From assembly GCF_049199905.1 (NCBI RefSeq), contig NZ_JBLZPK010000040.1:1-64000 (forward strand): a stretch of DNA of 64,000 bases. The letters are read 5' to 3'. A program made the position numbers and the translations under genes. The notes beneath the pieces were generated by a model that did not search any database, was not told the DNA's origin, and saw nothing but the letters and a program-made list of their open reading frames with translations. Each line of letters begins with the position of its first letter. Positions within the stretch are counted from its first letter, which is position 1. Positions 1 to 7,300 of the stretch are shown here, piece by piece. The DNA is from Shinella sp032095155. Its GTDB lineage: Bacteria > Pseudomonadota > Alphaproteobacteria > Rhizobiales > Rhizobiaceae.

Positions 1-362
1 GGCCAGACGCCGGTATAGCCGACAGGCACGATCTTGTAGCCGTTCGTCTTGATCTGGTTTTCCAGATACGGCAGGTGCTGGAAGGCGTTGGCGTCGATCT
101 CACCGCGCTCCAGCGCTTCGTTCGGCTGGGTGTAGTCGTTGAAGACGACGGTTTCGATGGTCAGGCCCTTCTTGGCGGCCTCGGCGGTGACGACGCGCCA
201 GACATCCTCATCCTCACCGGAGATGATGCCGACCTTCAGGTCCTTCTTGTCCTCCGCAACGGCGGGGCCGGAAACGGAGAGGACCGAGACGGACACGGCG
301 GCAACGGCGATCGCTGCGAGCGCCACGCGGCGGGAGAGACGGTTTTTGATGATAGTCAACAT
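1..362 (-). CDS. MetQ/NlpA-family ABC transporter substrate-binding lipoprotein (3' end outside window)
   Basis: Only the first 120 codons lie in the window; the gene runs off the left edge. The protein opens with a basic stretch and a hydrophobic signal segment (about residues 8-35, ending near PAVAED). The mature part then reads LKVGIISGEDEDVWRVV and contains EIDANAFQH, the conserved motif of the NlpA/MetQ family, which binds methionine or related amino acids for an ABC importer. No lipobox cysteine is obvious at the signal end, so it may be a soluble periplasmic form. The start is the ATG at 360-362. Transporter partners, if linked, lie to the left of the window, and the exact ligand cannot be told from this fragment. 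Confidence 0.85.
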   Translation of the reverse strand, partial: MLTIIKNRLSRRVALAAIAVAAVSVSVLSVSGPAVAEDKKDLKVGIISGEDEDVWRVVTAEAAKKGLTIETVVFNDYTQPNEALERGEIDANAFQHLPYLENQIKTNGYKIVPVGYTGVW

Positions 363-557
363 GATAGCCTGCTTTCGCGATTGGGAGGATCGACGCTCGA
401 AACCGACCCGGTTTCTGGGAAGCAAAATCGCAAATGCCGCTTTCGTGAACAACGAATGGCGATTTATTGGGCAGCGCGAACGGGAACTTTCGCTCTCCAG
501 AATGGCCAGAGAACGAGAAAATAATTTCTACTGATTTTATGAAGTACTCGAAACGAA

Positions 558-581
558 GAGAGCGGCCCTATGGCCGCCCTC
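558..581 (-). terminator. hairpin terminator behind the 464-aa barrel protein
   Basis: A 10-bp stem (GAGAGCGGCC / GGCCGCCCTC, one mismatch) with a 4-base loop begins 10 bp past the stop codon at 592-594. On the minus strand it is followed by a T-rich tail. A very similar hairpin follows the next gene upstream (2014-2036). Confidence 0.6.
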
Positions 582-591
582 TTGTTTCCGA

Positions 592-1986
592 TCAGAAACT
601 CGCCTTGAGTTGCAGGCCGGCATTCCAGCGCGGCTTGCTCTCTTCGGCGACCGTGAGGCTGGCGCGCGTATCGACCGCCCAGTTCTCGTGGAACTTCCAG
701 CCGACGCGGGCACCGACCGAGCCGAAACGGCGCGCTTCCCAACCGCCCGTCGCCTGGCCGACCCAATCGACATCCGCCTTGACGGCATCGCCATTGCCAA
801 AGGTCTGGCCGGCGGTGGCGAAGAGCGAATAGTCGACCGCCGGGTTCAAAGCATGCGTCCACATGACGGTGACGTCGGCCGTATCAGCCACCGTGCTCTT
901 GCCGGAAAGGGCCGCGGCAAACAGGTTGTCGGCGTCGGGCGTTTCCGCATAGGACGCGACATCGAGCGCCGAGCGGGACAGCCGAAGGGCTGCGGTGAAC
1001 TCGTTCTGCGTATCCGGCGCATAGGCGACGCCGACGCGCACATGGCCGCCGATCAGCGAGCCCGAAGCGTCATTCGTGCGGGAAACGAGTCTGCCGGCAT
1101 TGATATAGTTGCGCGTATATTTCGCCTCGACATCCGGCGAGCCCCAGATGCCGACCTCGCCAAAGGCCTTCCAGCCGCCGTCGAGCGGTACGGCATAGCG
1201 TGCGGAAGCCGCGGCGATCAGCATGTTGTCGGCATCGGTGCCGGTCTGGCGCGCATCATAGCCAGCCAGGCCGCCCATCAGGGTGATCTCTTCCGTCGCG
1301 TTCCACCGCGCATTGAAGCCCACCATGCCCTCGGTGCCGGCAAAGGCGGAGATATAGTCGTCGCCAGCGAAGGGATCGGTGAGACCGAGGATGCGGCCGG
1401 CCACGGCGTCGACGCCTGCCAGAAGCGAGCGGCGCTGCTCGGCAAGGCCGTCCAGCGATCCCTTGACGGATTCGCGGGTCGTGAAGCCGATCCGCGAAAC
1501 GTCGAGCGTATCCAGGAATATCTGGGCGGCGTCGAGATCGCCGTCCTGACCTTCCGCCGTCAGCAGGATGGAGAGATCGAGCGTTTCGGAATCGACCGTG
1601 CCCATGCGGCGGTTGATCTCGTAATCCTCGGAAACCTCGCCGTCCGGATTGTAGAGGCGAACGCGATCGCCCTTCTTGCCGCCGTCGAGCGTCACCGTCT
1701 GGTCGCCGGTCTTGGTGGTAAAGCCGCGATAATCGACGGAGAACACCGAATAACCCTTGGCCTGTGTGACCGGCGCGGAGAGCGAGCAGGTCGTCCGGCC
1801 CGGGCCTTGCGTGCGGTCGCTGATGGCGAAGAGGGAATCGAAGAGGAAGCTGGTGGAATTCCTGTCCGGAGAAAGGGTCGTGGAAAAGGTGCCTGGCGCA
1901 CACCCGTTGGCAGCCTGGGCGGAACCCGCCGCGAGTACGAGACCCGTCAGGATCAGGGCACGATTTGCATGTTTCAGAACCGTCAA
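592..1986 (-). CDS. secreted DUF4360-like domain fused to predicted autotransporter-type outer-membrane beta-barrel
   Basis: 464 residues. A signal peptide spans about residues 1-25 (GLVLAAGSAQA). Residues about 27-165 resemble the neighbouring DUF4360-type protein: a GC-(P)-..TLSPD start, a TC pair and the YRGF motif line up in order. From about residue 200 to the end the sequence alternates polar and hydrophobic residues in short strands (GVAYAPDTQNEFTAALRLSR, VGARVGWKFHENWAVD) and ends in phenylalanine, as outer-membrane beta-barrels do. The start codon is TTG at 1984-1986, with a GGTGAAG ribosome site just before it. The inferred role is an outer-membrane anchored or exported surface protein; ligand and function are unknown. 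It is probably expressed with the upstream paralogue at 2063-2653, although a hairpin sits between them. Confidence 0.7.
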   Translation of the reverse strand: MTVLKHANRALILTGLVLAAGSAQAANGCAPGTFSTTLSPDRNSTSFLFDSLFAISDRTQGPGRTTCSLSAPVTQAKGYSVFSVDYRGFTTKTGDQTVTLDGGKKGDRVRLYNPDGEVSEDYEINRRMGTVDSETLDLSILLTAEGQDGDLDAAQIFLDTLDVSRIGFTTRESVKGSLDGLAEQRRSLLAGVDAVAGRILGLTDPFAGDDYISAFAGTEGMVGFNARWNATEEITLMGGLAGYDARQTGTDADNMLIAAASARYAVPLDGGWKAFGEVGIWGSPDVEAKYTRNYINAGRLVSRTNDASGSLIGGHVRVGVAYAPDTQNEFTAALRLSRSALDVASYAETPDADNLFAAALSGKSTVADTADVTVMWTHALNPAVDYSLFATAGQTFGNGDAVKADVDWVGQATGGWEARRFGSVGARVGWKFHENWAVDTRASLTVAEESKPRWNAGLQLKASF

Positions 1987-2013
1987 AACTTCACCCGGTC
2001 TTAGTGATTACAA

Positions 2014-2036
2014 GGGAGCGGCCCACAGGCCGCCCC
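2014..2036 (-). terminator. hairpin between the two DUF4360-type genes
   Basis: GGGAGCGGCC and GGCCGCCCC pair around a short loop, lying between the stop of the upstream gene (2063) and the start of the downstream one (1986). It is nearly the same hairpin as at 558-581. It may terminate part of the transcripts or stabilise the upstream message. Confidence 0.45.
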
Positions 2037-2062
2037 GATTCGCGCAGTCCGTTCTTAACGGC

Positions 2063-2653
2063 TCAGCGGCACTTGCGCCACTGCAGCTGGTAGATGATCG
2101 CGGCCTTGACGTCCTGCGTATCGACCGTTGCCATAGCTTCCTGGTTGCGCGTCGTCGAGACGCGGATCGAGGAATTGGTGCGCAGGTTGACGTCCTGGCC
2201 GCAGGGCGACCAGACGAGCGCATCGGCCACCAGCTTGTTGGTGATCAGGTAGTCGGCTTCCTTCGGACCGGTGAAGGTCTTGGCAAAGGACGGGCCACGC
2301 GAGCCGGCGAAGAAATATTCCACGCTGAACTGCGAACGGGCGCCGCGCGGCAGCTGGTTGAAGCCGCGGTAGTCGATGGCCAGAACCGAGACGCTGCGGC
2401 CCTGCGGCACGTGAACCGGGATCGCAACGTTGCAGGTCTTGCGGTCCAGCGACTTGCCGGTGTCACCGCCGGCCTGGACGATATATTCGTCGAACAACAG
2501 GCTGAGCGACTTGGAATCGGGGCTGAGCGTCGCCGAGACGCTGTTGGACGGGCAGCCGCTGCCGCCGTAGCCCGGCACGCCGAGCGAAATGTCATCTGCA
2601 TGGGCAACGGCTGCAAAGCCGAGAACGCCGATCATAGCACCAATAATCTTCAT
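2063..2653 (-). CDS. secreted DUF4360-family protein
   Basis: 196 residues. The chosen start is the ATG at 2651-2653, which follows GAGAGGAAG at good spacing and opens directly into a signal peptide (MKIIGAMIGVLGFAAVAHA); an upstream extension is possible but would bury the signal. The mature protein has the DUF4360 pattern: GSGCPSNSVSATLSPD, an LLFDEY strand, a conserved cysteine (KTCNVAIPV), VLAIDYRGFNQLPRG, and a C-terminal QLQWRKCR ending. Four cysteines (GSGCP, KTCNV, SPCGQ, RKCR) suggest two disulfides. The family is secreted and of unknown function. The gene directly precedes a longer paralogue fused to a barrel, so the pair may act together at the cell surface (inference). Confidence 0.75.
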   Translation of the reverse strand: MKIIGAMIGVLGFAAVAHADDISLGVPGYGGSGCPSNSVSATLSPDSKSLSLLFDEYIVQAGGDTGKSLDRKTCNVAIPVHVPQGRSVSVLAIDYRGFNQLPRGARSQFSVEYFFAGSRGPSFAKTFTGPKEADYLITNKLVADALVWSPCGQDVNLRTNSSIRVSTTRNQEAMATVDTQDVKAAIIYQLQWRKCR

Positions 2654-3086
2654 GATTCTTCCTCTCGCAAGCCACAGCGGCTTCTGCGTTGCATATTCGG
2701 GCATGCACCCTGAACGATGTCTGAGCGGATCATTCAGAGCGCGTTCACTCAAAGGGATATAAACGGATGGTAAAGATTATATTAAGCATTTGATCGATCG
2801 AGTTGTTCGCCCCGCCGTAAACGCAACCCTTGCGCGCTTTTCTTCGCTTTTCCCGGCCAACGGCAAGGTTTCTTCTCGTTGGGAAAAGCGCCCGCAGCGA
2901 CGGAAAAGCTTGGCTGTCGCGTCACCCATCGCAGTCACCCTTCAAGCCGCAGTCGTGGAAAACGCGCCATCGCGCTCCTCGCCATCGGTTGCGACGCCTT
3001 GGCGCTTTCAGCGCGGCTCGACTTGCGCTAAAAGTGGTATTCGAAATACTTCTTATGATGCAACCCGTTTTCCGAAAGACCGCATC
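2654..3086. other. intergenic region between the DUF4360 gene and nsrR
   Basis: No credible gene is seen in these 433 bases. An AT-rich stretch near 2755-2795 could hold the promoter of the leftward DUF4360 gene, and the nsrR operator lies at its right end. The open frame running into nsrR from 2790 has no family-like N-terminus and is taken as non-coding. Confidence 0.5.
3037..3049 (+). promoter_or_regulatory. candidate NsrR operator
   Basis: A perfect inverted repeat GTATT-CGA-AATAC lies 37 bp before the nsrR start and extends to a looser AAG...CTT frame. Spacing and AT-rich half-sites fit Rrf2/NsrR-type operators, so autoregulation of the nsrR-hemoglobin operon is inferred. Confidence 0.55.
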
Positions 3087-3536
3087 ATGCGCCTGACGCT
3101 GCACACCGACTATGCGCTCCGCATGCTGATCTATGTGGCGGCACGACCGGATGGGCTCTGTACAGTCGGCGATGTGGCAGAGGCCTACGGGCTCTCGCGC
3201 AACCACCTTCTCAAGGTGGCGCAGACATTGCGGGATATCGGCCTCGTCGAGACGACGCGCGGCCGGACCGGCGGCATAAAGCTCGCCAGGGCGCCCGAGG
3301 CTATCGGCATCGGTGCGCTGGTGCGGGCAACGGAGGAAGCGTTTTCGCTTGCCGAATGCATGCAGGCCGAGGGCGGCAGCTGTTGCGCGATCTCGCCGGC
3401 CTGCCGGCTGAAGGGCATGCTGCACGAAGCGCTCGCCGCCTTCCTCGCCGTGCTCGATCGATACACACTCGCCGATATCGTGCGCAATCGCGCCGCGCTC
3501 GGCCCGCTGCTCGGCCTCAACGCTGTCGCGGCCTGA
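3087..3536 (+). CDS. nsrR: Rrf2-family NO-sensing repressor NsrR
   Basis: 149 residues, the usual length. An N-terminal winged helix (about 1-70) reads MRLTLHTDYALRMLIY with the recognition segment GLSRNHLLKVAQTL. The C-terminal half carries a cysteine cluster (ECMQAEGGSCCAISPACRLKG, about residues 92-111) matching the iron-sulfur ligand region of NsrR, and the LDRYTLADI motif near the end that separates NsrR from IscR. NsrR represses NO detoxification genes until its Fe-S cluster reacts with NO. The start is the ATG at 3087; a longer frame from 2790 has no family-like N-terminus. Its stop overlaps the next start (TGATG at 3534-3538), so it is translationally coupled to a hemoglobin gene, which supports the NO role. 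Confidence 0.85.
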   Translation: MRLTLHTDYALRMLIYVAARPDGLCTVGDVAEAYGLSRNHLLKVAQTLRDIGLVETTRGRTGGIKLARAPEAIGIGALVRATEEAFSLAECMQAEGGSCCAISPACRLKGMLHEALAAFLAVLDRYTLADIVRNRAALGPLLGLNAVAA

Positions 3537-4036
3537 TGAAAGGACTGGACTATGCCCGAGGTGAGCCTGTGAAAGGCCGGACCGCGCCCGAACGTACCAT
3601 CGTCATCGATGGCAAGCGGCTGCCCGAGATGCTCGACGAGACGATGATCCACGCCGTCGTGCACGGCTTCTACGACGAAATCCGCAAGGACGCGCTGCTC
3701 GGCCCCGTCTTCACCGGCATCATCGCGGCAGAGGACTGGCCTGGACATCTCGCCAAGATGTGCGATTTCTGGTCTGCGACGCTGCTGCGCGCCGGCCGCT
3801 ACGAAGGCCGGCCGCTGCCGCCGCACCTTTCCATTCCCGAACTCGGCGAGGCGCATTTCCAGCGCTGGCTTTCGCTGTTTCGCGCAACCGTCGAACGGCT
3901 CTGCCCGCCCGACGTTGCCGATCTCTTTCTCGACCGGGCGCTGCGCATCGCCCATTCCTTCCGCCTCGCCATCGCCTTCCATCGCGGCGAGGATTCCATG
4001 AACGTTCTGCCGATCTCCCGGGAGGCGCTGACGTGA
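3536..4036 (+). CDS. group III truncated hemoglobin
   Basis: 166 residues. After a variable N-terminus comes the globin core: VVHGFYDEIRKDALLGPVF, then DWPGHLAKMCDFWSATLLRAG (E-F helix region), and the proximal side HLSIPELGEAHFQRWLSLF, ending with ALRIAHSFRLAI. This order and spacing match the compact group III (P-type) hemoglobins found with NsrR in alphaproteobacteria. Inferred role: heme protein that binds or detoxifies NO or other small ligands in the cytoplasm. The ATG at 3536 overlaps the nsrR stop; a GTG at 3571 is a possible later start. Its stop overlaps the following gene by 4 bases (GTGA). Confidence 0.85.
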   Translation: MKGLDYARGEPVKGRTAPERTIVIDGKRLPEMLDETMIHAVVHGFYDEIRKDALLGPVFTGIIAAEDWPGHLAKMCDFWSATLLRAGRYEGRPLPPHLSIPELGEAHFQRWLSLFRATVERLCPPDVADLFLDRALRIAHSFRLAIAFHRGEDSMNVLPISREALT

Positions 4037-4320
4037 CCGTACCCCTCACCCTCACACGGGACGAGAACGGCGAGTTCCTGCTGCCAGCGGACATGCTTGC
4101 CGCCCGTTTCGGCTGGCCGGTCGAGACCTTTCGCGACATGATGCGGCGAGGCCTCGTCTCGTCCCGCGTCGAGCGCGGCGAAGGCGAGGATGCCGGCCGC
4201 TGGCGGCTGTCGGTGCGCTGCGGCAACCGGCGCTGGCAGGCGATCGTGGAAGCGGATGGCAGCCTCAGTGACCAGCGGCTCGACGTCCTTCCCGCCGCGC
4301 CGCCGAAAAAACAGCGCTAG
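4033..4320 (+). CDS. DUF6522-like small protein of the NO operon
   Basis: 95 residues, starting at a GTG that overlaps the hemoglobin stop by 4 bases. The visible pattern is a short beta-start (LTRDENGEFLLPADMLAARF), a helix, then RGEGEDAGRWRLSVRCGNRR and an acidic-basic beta end. This is the pattern I associate with the DUF6522 family, small proteins found beside hemoglobin and denitrification genes; no enzymatic residues are apparent. The tight operon position implies a role in NO or heme handling (inference). It has no signal peptide or membrane segment. Confidence 0.6.
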   Translation: MTVPLTLTRDENGEFLLPADMLAARFGWPVETFRDMMRRGLVSSRVERGEGEDAGRWRLSVRCGNRRWQAIVEADGSLSDQRLDVLPAAPPKKQR

Positions 4321-4341
4321 GCGGGAACCTTCCCGGCGCTG
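4312..4341 (+). terminator. hairpin at the end of the nsrR operon
   Basis: Nested inverted repeat: CAGCG...CGCTG around CGGGAA-cc-TTCCCG, starting inside the last codons of the DUF6522-like gene. There is no clear T-run after it, so it may be a weak terminator or an mRNA 3' stabiliser. Confidence 0.45.
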
Positions 4342-4433
4342 CGACAGCGTCTCCACCCCGTTGAGGAGGCGGTCATCTGCGCGGCCTGTCGCCGCGTGCC
4401 TACCGGGCGCTCTTCCGGTGACAGCGCGGCTGA

Positions 4434-4479
4434 TTGACATCGTTTTCTTGTATGCAATAAGAAACGCAATCTAATACAA
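4434..4479 (+). promoter_or_regulatory. promoter and possible GntR-type operator of the amidohydrolase gene
   Basis: TTGACA at 4434-4439 is a good -35; AT-rich sequence around 4451-4461 can serve as -10. TTGTAT (4448-4453) and ATACAA (4474-4479) form an inverted pair, and TTGTATGCAA is itself a near-palindrome of the kind bound by GntR-family regulators. No dedicated regulator is adjacent. Confidence 0.4.
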
Positions 4480-4493
4480 TCGGGAACCAGTCC

Positions 4494-5996
4494 ATGACGA
4501 CACTTCCGCATTCCAGACGCCTTGCCGGCGCGGTCCTGATGAGCGCGCGCTGGGTCGTCGGCCACCGGGACGGCCGTCATGTGCTCTATGACGACGGCTG
4601 CGTCGTCTTCGAAGGGGATACGGTCACTTTCGTCGGCCATGATTATCCCGGCGAGGTCGCCCATCGCATCGATTGCGGCAATGCCATCCTCTCGCCCGGC
4701 TTCATCGATCTCGACGCGCTGTCCGATCTCGATACGACGGTGCTCGCCTTCGACAACCAGCCCTCCTGGCGCACCGGCCGCGTCTGGCCGAAGAGCTACA
4801 TGGATCGCGGCCCCTACGAGATGTACACGCCGGAGGAGCTGGCCTTCCAGAAGCGCTATGCCTTCGCCCAGCTCATCCGTAACGGCGTGACGACGGCGCT
4901 GCCCATCGCCTCGCTGTTCTATCGGGAATGGGCGGAAACGGACGGCGAATTCTCCGCCGCGGCCCATGCCGCGCACGATCTCGGCCTGCGCGTCTATCTC
5001 GGCCCGGCCTACCGCGCCGGCAACAGCTTCGTTGATGACGATGGCAAGATCGGCTTCTATTTCGACGAGGAACGCGGCCTTGCCAATCTCGCCGGCGCCG
5101 TCGCCTTTGCCGAGCGCATCGAGGCGATGGCCTCGCCGCTGGTGCGCGCGATGCTGGCGCCCGACCGCATCGAGACCGGCACCGCCGAATTCCTGCGCCG
5201 CACCGCCGCTGCCGGCAACGATCTCGACGTGCCGGTGCGGCTGCATTGCTGCCAGTCCGAACTCGAATTCGACAGCATCGTCGCGGTGCACGACGCCACG
5301 CCGCTCGAATGGCTCGACAGTCTCGGCGTGCTGTCCGAGCGCATGCTGCTGCCGCATGGCGAACTCGTCGCCGGCACGCGCAATGTGGCGCGCGCCGGGC
5401 GCGACCTCGATATCCTCGCCAAGGCCGGTGCCACGCTGGTGCATTGCCCCATCGTCTCGGCCCGCCACGGCGGCTTTATGGACAGCTTCAGCAAGTTCCG
5501 CGAACTGGGCGTGCGCATCGGGCTTGGCACCGACACCTGGCCGCCGGATTTCATCCAGAACATGCAGGTCGGCATCATGGTGTCGCGCGTGATGGATGCC
5601 TCCATCGAGAGCGTGCGCTCGGAGCATTATTTCGATGCCGCGACGCTCGGCGGGGCCGATGCCCTGCGCCGTCCCGATCTCGGCCGCCTCCAGCCGGGCG
5701 CCAAGGCCGACATGATCGTCATCGACATGGGCCATGACCGCATCGGCCATGTCATCGATCCGATCCAGACGCTGATGATGAATTCCTCCGGCCGCGACGT
5801 GCGCACCGTCGTCATCGACGGCCGCTTCGTCATGGTCGACGGGGTCATTCCCGGCTTCGATGCTGCAGCGGAACAGGCCCGCGCCCAGCGCCAGTTCGAC
5901 GGGCTGCTCACCCGCTACCCGGACCGTACCTACGGCCACCCGCCGCTCGAACAGATTTTTACGTCGAGCTATCCGCACGTCGGCCGCAAGGGGTGA
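4494..5996 (+). CDS. amidohydrolase-superfamily protein with altered metal motif
   Basis: 500 residues, cytoplasmic. The N-terminal small beta domain and the ILSPGFIDL entry to the TIM barrel are typical of the ATZ/TRZ-chlorohydrolase branch of amidohydrolases. Barrel motifs follow: RLHCCQSELEF (about residue 248), LLPHGE (about 284), HCPIVSARHGG, and GLGTDTWPPD (about 343), then the LQPGAKADMIVID return to the small domain. The position where the family normally has the metal-binding HxH reads LDALSDLD instead, so the two N-terminal histidines are missing. The protein may therefore use fewer metal ligands, act on an unusual substrate, or belong to a subgroup with this substitution. The substrate is unknown. 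The gene is monocistronic, convergent with the Cds1 gene 1 bp away. Confidence 0.75.
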   Translation: MTTLPHSRRLAGAVLMSARWVVGHRDGRHVLYDDGCVVFEGDTVTFVGHDYPGEVAHRIDCGNAILSPGFIDLDALSDLDTTVLAFDNQPSWRTGRVWPKSYMDRGPYEMYTPEELAFQKRYAFAQLIRNGVTTALPIASLFYREWAETDGEFSAAAHAAHDLGLRVYLGPAYRAGNSFVDDDGKIGFYFDEERGLANLAGAVAFAERIEAMASPLVRAMLAPDRIETGTAEFLRRTAAAGNDLDVPVRLHCCQSELEFDSIVAVHDATPLEWLDSLGVLSERMLLPHGELVAGTRNVARAGRDLDILAKAGATLVHCPIVSARHGGFMDSFSKFRELGVRIGLGTDTWPPDFIQNMQVGIMVSRVMDASIESVRSEHYFDAATLGGADALRRPDLGRLQPGAKADMIVIDMGHDRIGHVIDPIQTLMMNSSGRDVRTVVIDGRFVMVDGVIPGFDAAAEQARAQRQFDGLLTRYPDRTYGHPPLEQIFTSSYPHVGRKG

Positions 5997-5997
5997 T

Positions 5998-7119
5998 TTA
6001 CGGCATCGTCAGGGTTCCCGTGTCGAGGAAGGTCTCGATGGCTTGGCACCAGGGGGCGATGTCGATCTTGTTCTGGGCCAGCCAGTCGGCATTGAAATAG
6101 GTGCCGGCATAGCGGTCGCCGCTGTCGCAGATCAGCGTGACGAGCGAGCCCTCGCGTCCCTCCTTCATCATACCCTCGGCAATCGAGAGCAGGCCGAAGA
6201 AATTCGTGCCCGTGGACGCGCCCACCCGGCGGAACAGCCGGTCGGACAGCACATGGGCGGCGGCAATCGAGGCGGCGTCCGGCACCTTGATCATGTGGTC
6301 GATGACCGTCGGGATGAAGGACGGCTCGACGCGCGGGCGGCCGACCCCTTCGATGCGTGACGGCGTCGCACAGGTGGCGTCCGGATCGCGCTCCTTCCAG
6401 GCATCGTAGAACACCGAGTTCTCGACATCGGTCACGCAGAGCCGCGTCGCGAGGTTGCGATAGCGGATATAACGGCCAATGGTTGCCGAGGTGCCGCCCG
6501 TACCGGCGCCCATGATGACCCAGCTCGGCACCGGATGCGCCTCGCGCTCCATCTGGCCGAAAATACTTTCGGCGATGTTGTTGTTGCCGCGCCAGTCGGT
6601 GGCGCGCTCGGCATTGGTGAACTGGTCGAGATAGTGGCCGTTCGTCTCGGCCGCGATGCGCGCGGCGGTGTCATAGACCTCCGCCGGGCGATCGACGAAG
6701 GCGCAGCGGCCGCCGAAACGCTCGATGACATCGATCTTCGCCTTGCTGGTGCTGCGCGGCATGACGGCGATGAAGGGCAGCTCCAGCAGATTGGCGAAAT
6801 AGGCCTCCGAGACCGCCGTCGAGCCCGAGGAGGCCTCGACCAGCGTCGTGCCCTTGCAGATCCGCCCGTTGCAGATGCCGTAGAGGAACAGCGAGCGGGC
6901 GAGCCGGTGCTTCAGACTGCCCGTCGGATGGGTGCTCTCGTCCTTGAGATAGATAGAGATGCCCTTGAGGCCCTTGAACACCGGATTGACGAGATGCGTA
7001 TCCGCCGAGCGGCGGGCGTCACCCTCCAGAATGCCGATGGCATGGCGCGCCCAGGCGCGGTCCGCGCAATCGAGCGAGGGCGCCGGTTCGGCGGGGAAAG
7101 GGGCCGGTGTCGTGTCCAT
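5998..7119 (-). CDS. cds1: PLP-dependent L-cysteine desulfhydrase, Cds1-type
   Basis: 373 residues of the cysteine synthase/cystathionine beta-synthase fold. PLP motifs are in order: DESTHPTGSLKHRLARSLF with the Schiff-base lysine (about residue 70), VEASSGSTAVSEAYFANLL, and the phosphate loop MGAGTGGTSATIGRYIRY. The DESTHPTGSLKHR segment and the C-terminal LICDSGDRYAGTY match Cds1-type proteins rather than CysK. Cds1 enzymes degrade cysteine to sulfide, pyruvate and ammonia; a synthase role cannot be excluded by sequence alone. The ATG at 7117-7119 follows AGGAGATCACC, a strong ribosome site. It stands alone, with a hairpin separating it from the upstream amidase. Confidence 0.75.
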   Translation of the reverse strand: MDTTPAPFPAEPAPSLDCADRAWARHAIGILEGDARRSADTHLVNPVFKGLKGISIYLKDESTHPTGSLKHRLARSLFLYGICNGRICKGTTLVEASSGSTAVSEAYFANLLELPFIAVMPRSTSKAKIDVIERFGGRCAFVDRPAEVYDTAARIAAETNGHYLDQFTNAERATDWRGNNNIAESIFGQMEREAHPVPSWVIMGAGTGGTSATIGRYIRYRNLATRLCVTDVENSVFYDAWKERDPDATCATPSRIEGVGRPRVEPSFIPTVIDHMIKVPDAASIAAAHVLSDRLFRRVGASTGTNFFGLLSIAEGMMKEGREGSLVTLICDSGDRYAGTYFNADWLAQNKIDIAPWCQAIETFLDTGTLTMP

Positions 7120-7265
7120 GGTGATCTCCTCCCAGAGGGAGGGATCGTGCGGTATTTTCCTTGGACGATCAACAGGTTCCTGCGGCTGATGGCCCGCAAG
7201 TCACCACCGTGTTCTGCCGCCGTCCTAAAGCTGGCTGCAAGCGTGAACACTTCGTCGAGCATCTG

Positions 7266-7294
7266 GAGACCCCCGCCACAGCGACGGGGTTCTC
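7266..7294 (-). terminator. hairpin behind the amidase gene
   Basis: GAGACCCCCG and CGGGGTTCTC pair (one mismatch) around a 9-base loop, starting 7 bp past the amidase stop. On the minus strand no T-run follows, so termination efficiency is uncertain. The rest of 7120-7300 shows nothing beyond the Cds1 leader. Confidence 0.45.
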
Positions 7295-7300
7295 TTCGTT

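Noticed and set aside
4317..5978. Long open frame opposite the amidohydrolase gene
   Set aside because: Antisense shadow in GC-rich DNA; histidine/aspartate-rich low-information sequence without family features, while the plus-strand protein has clear motifs.
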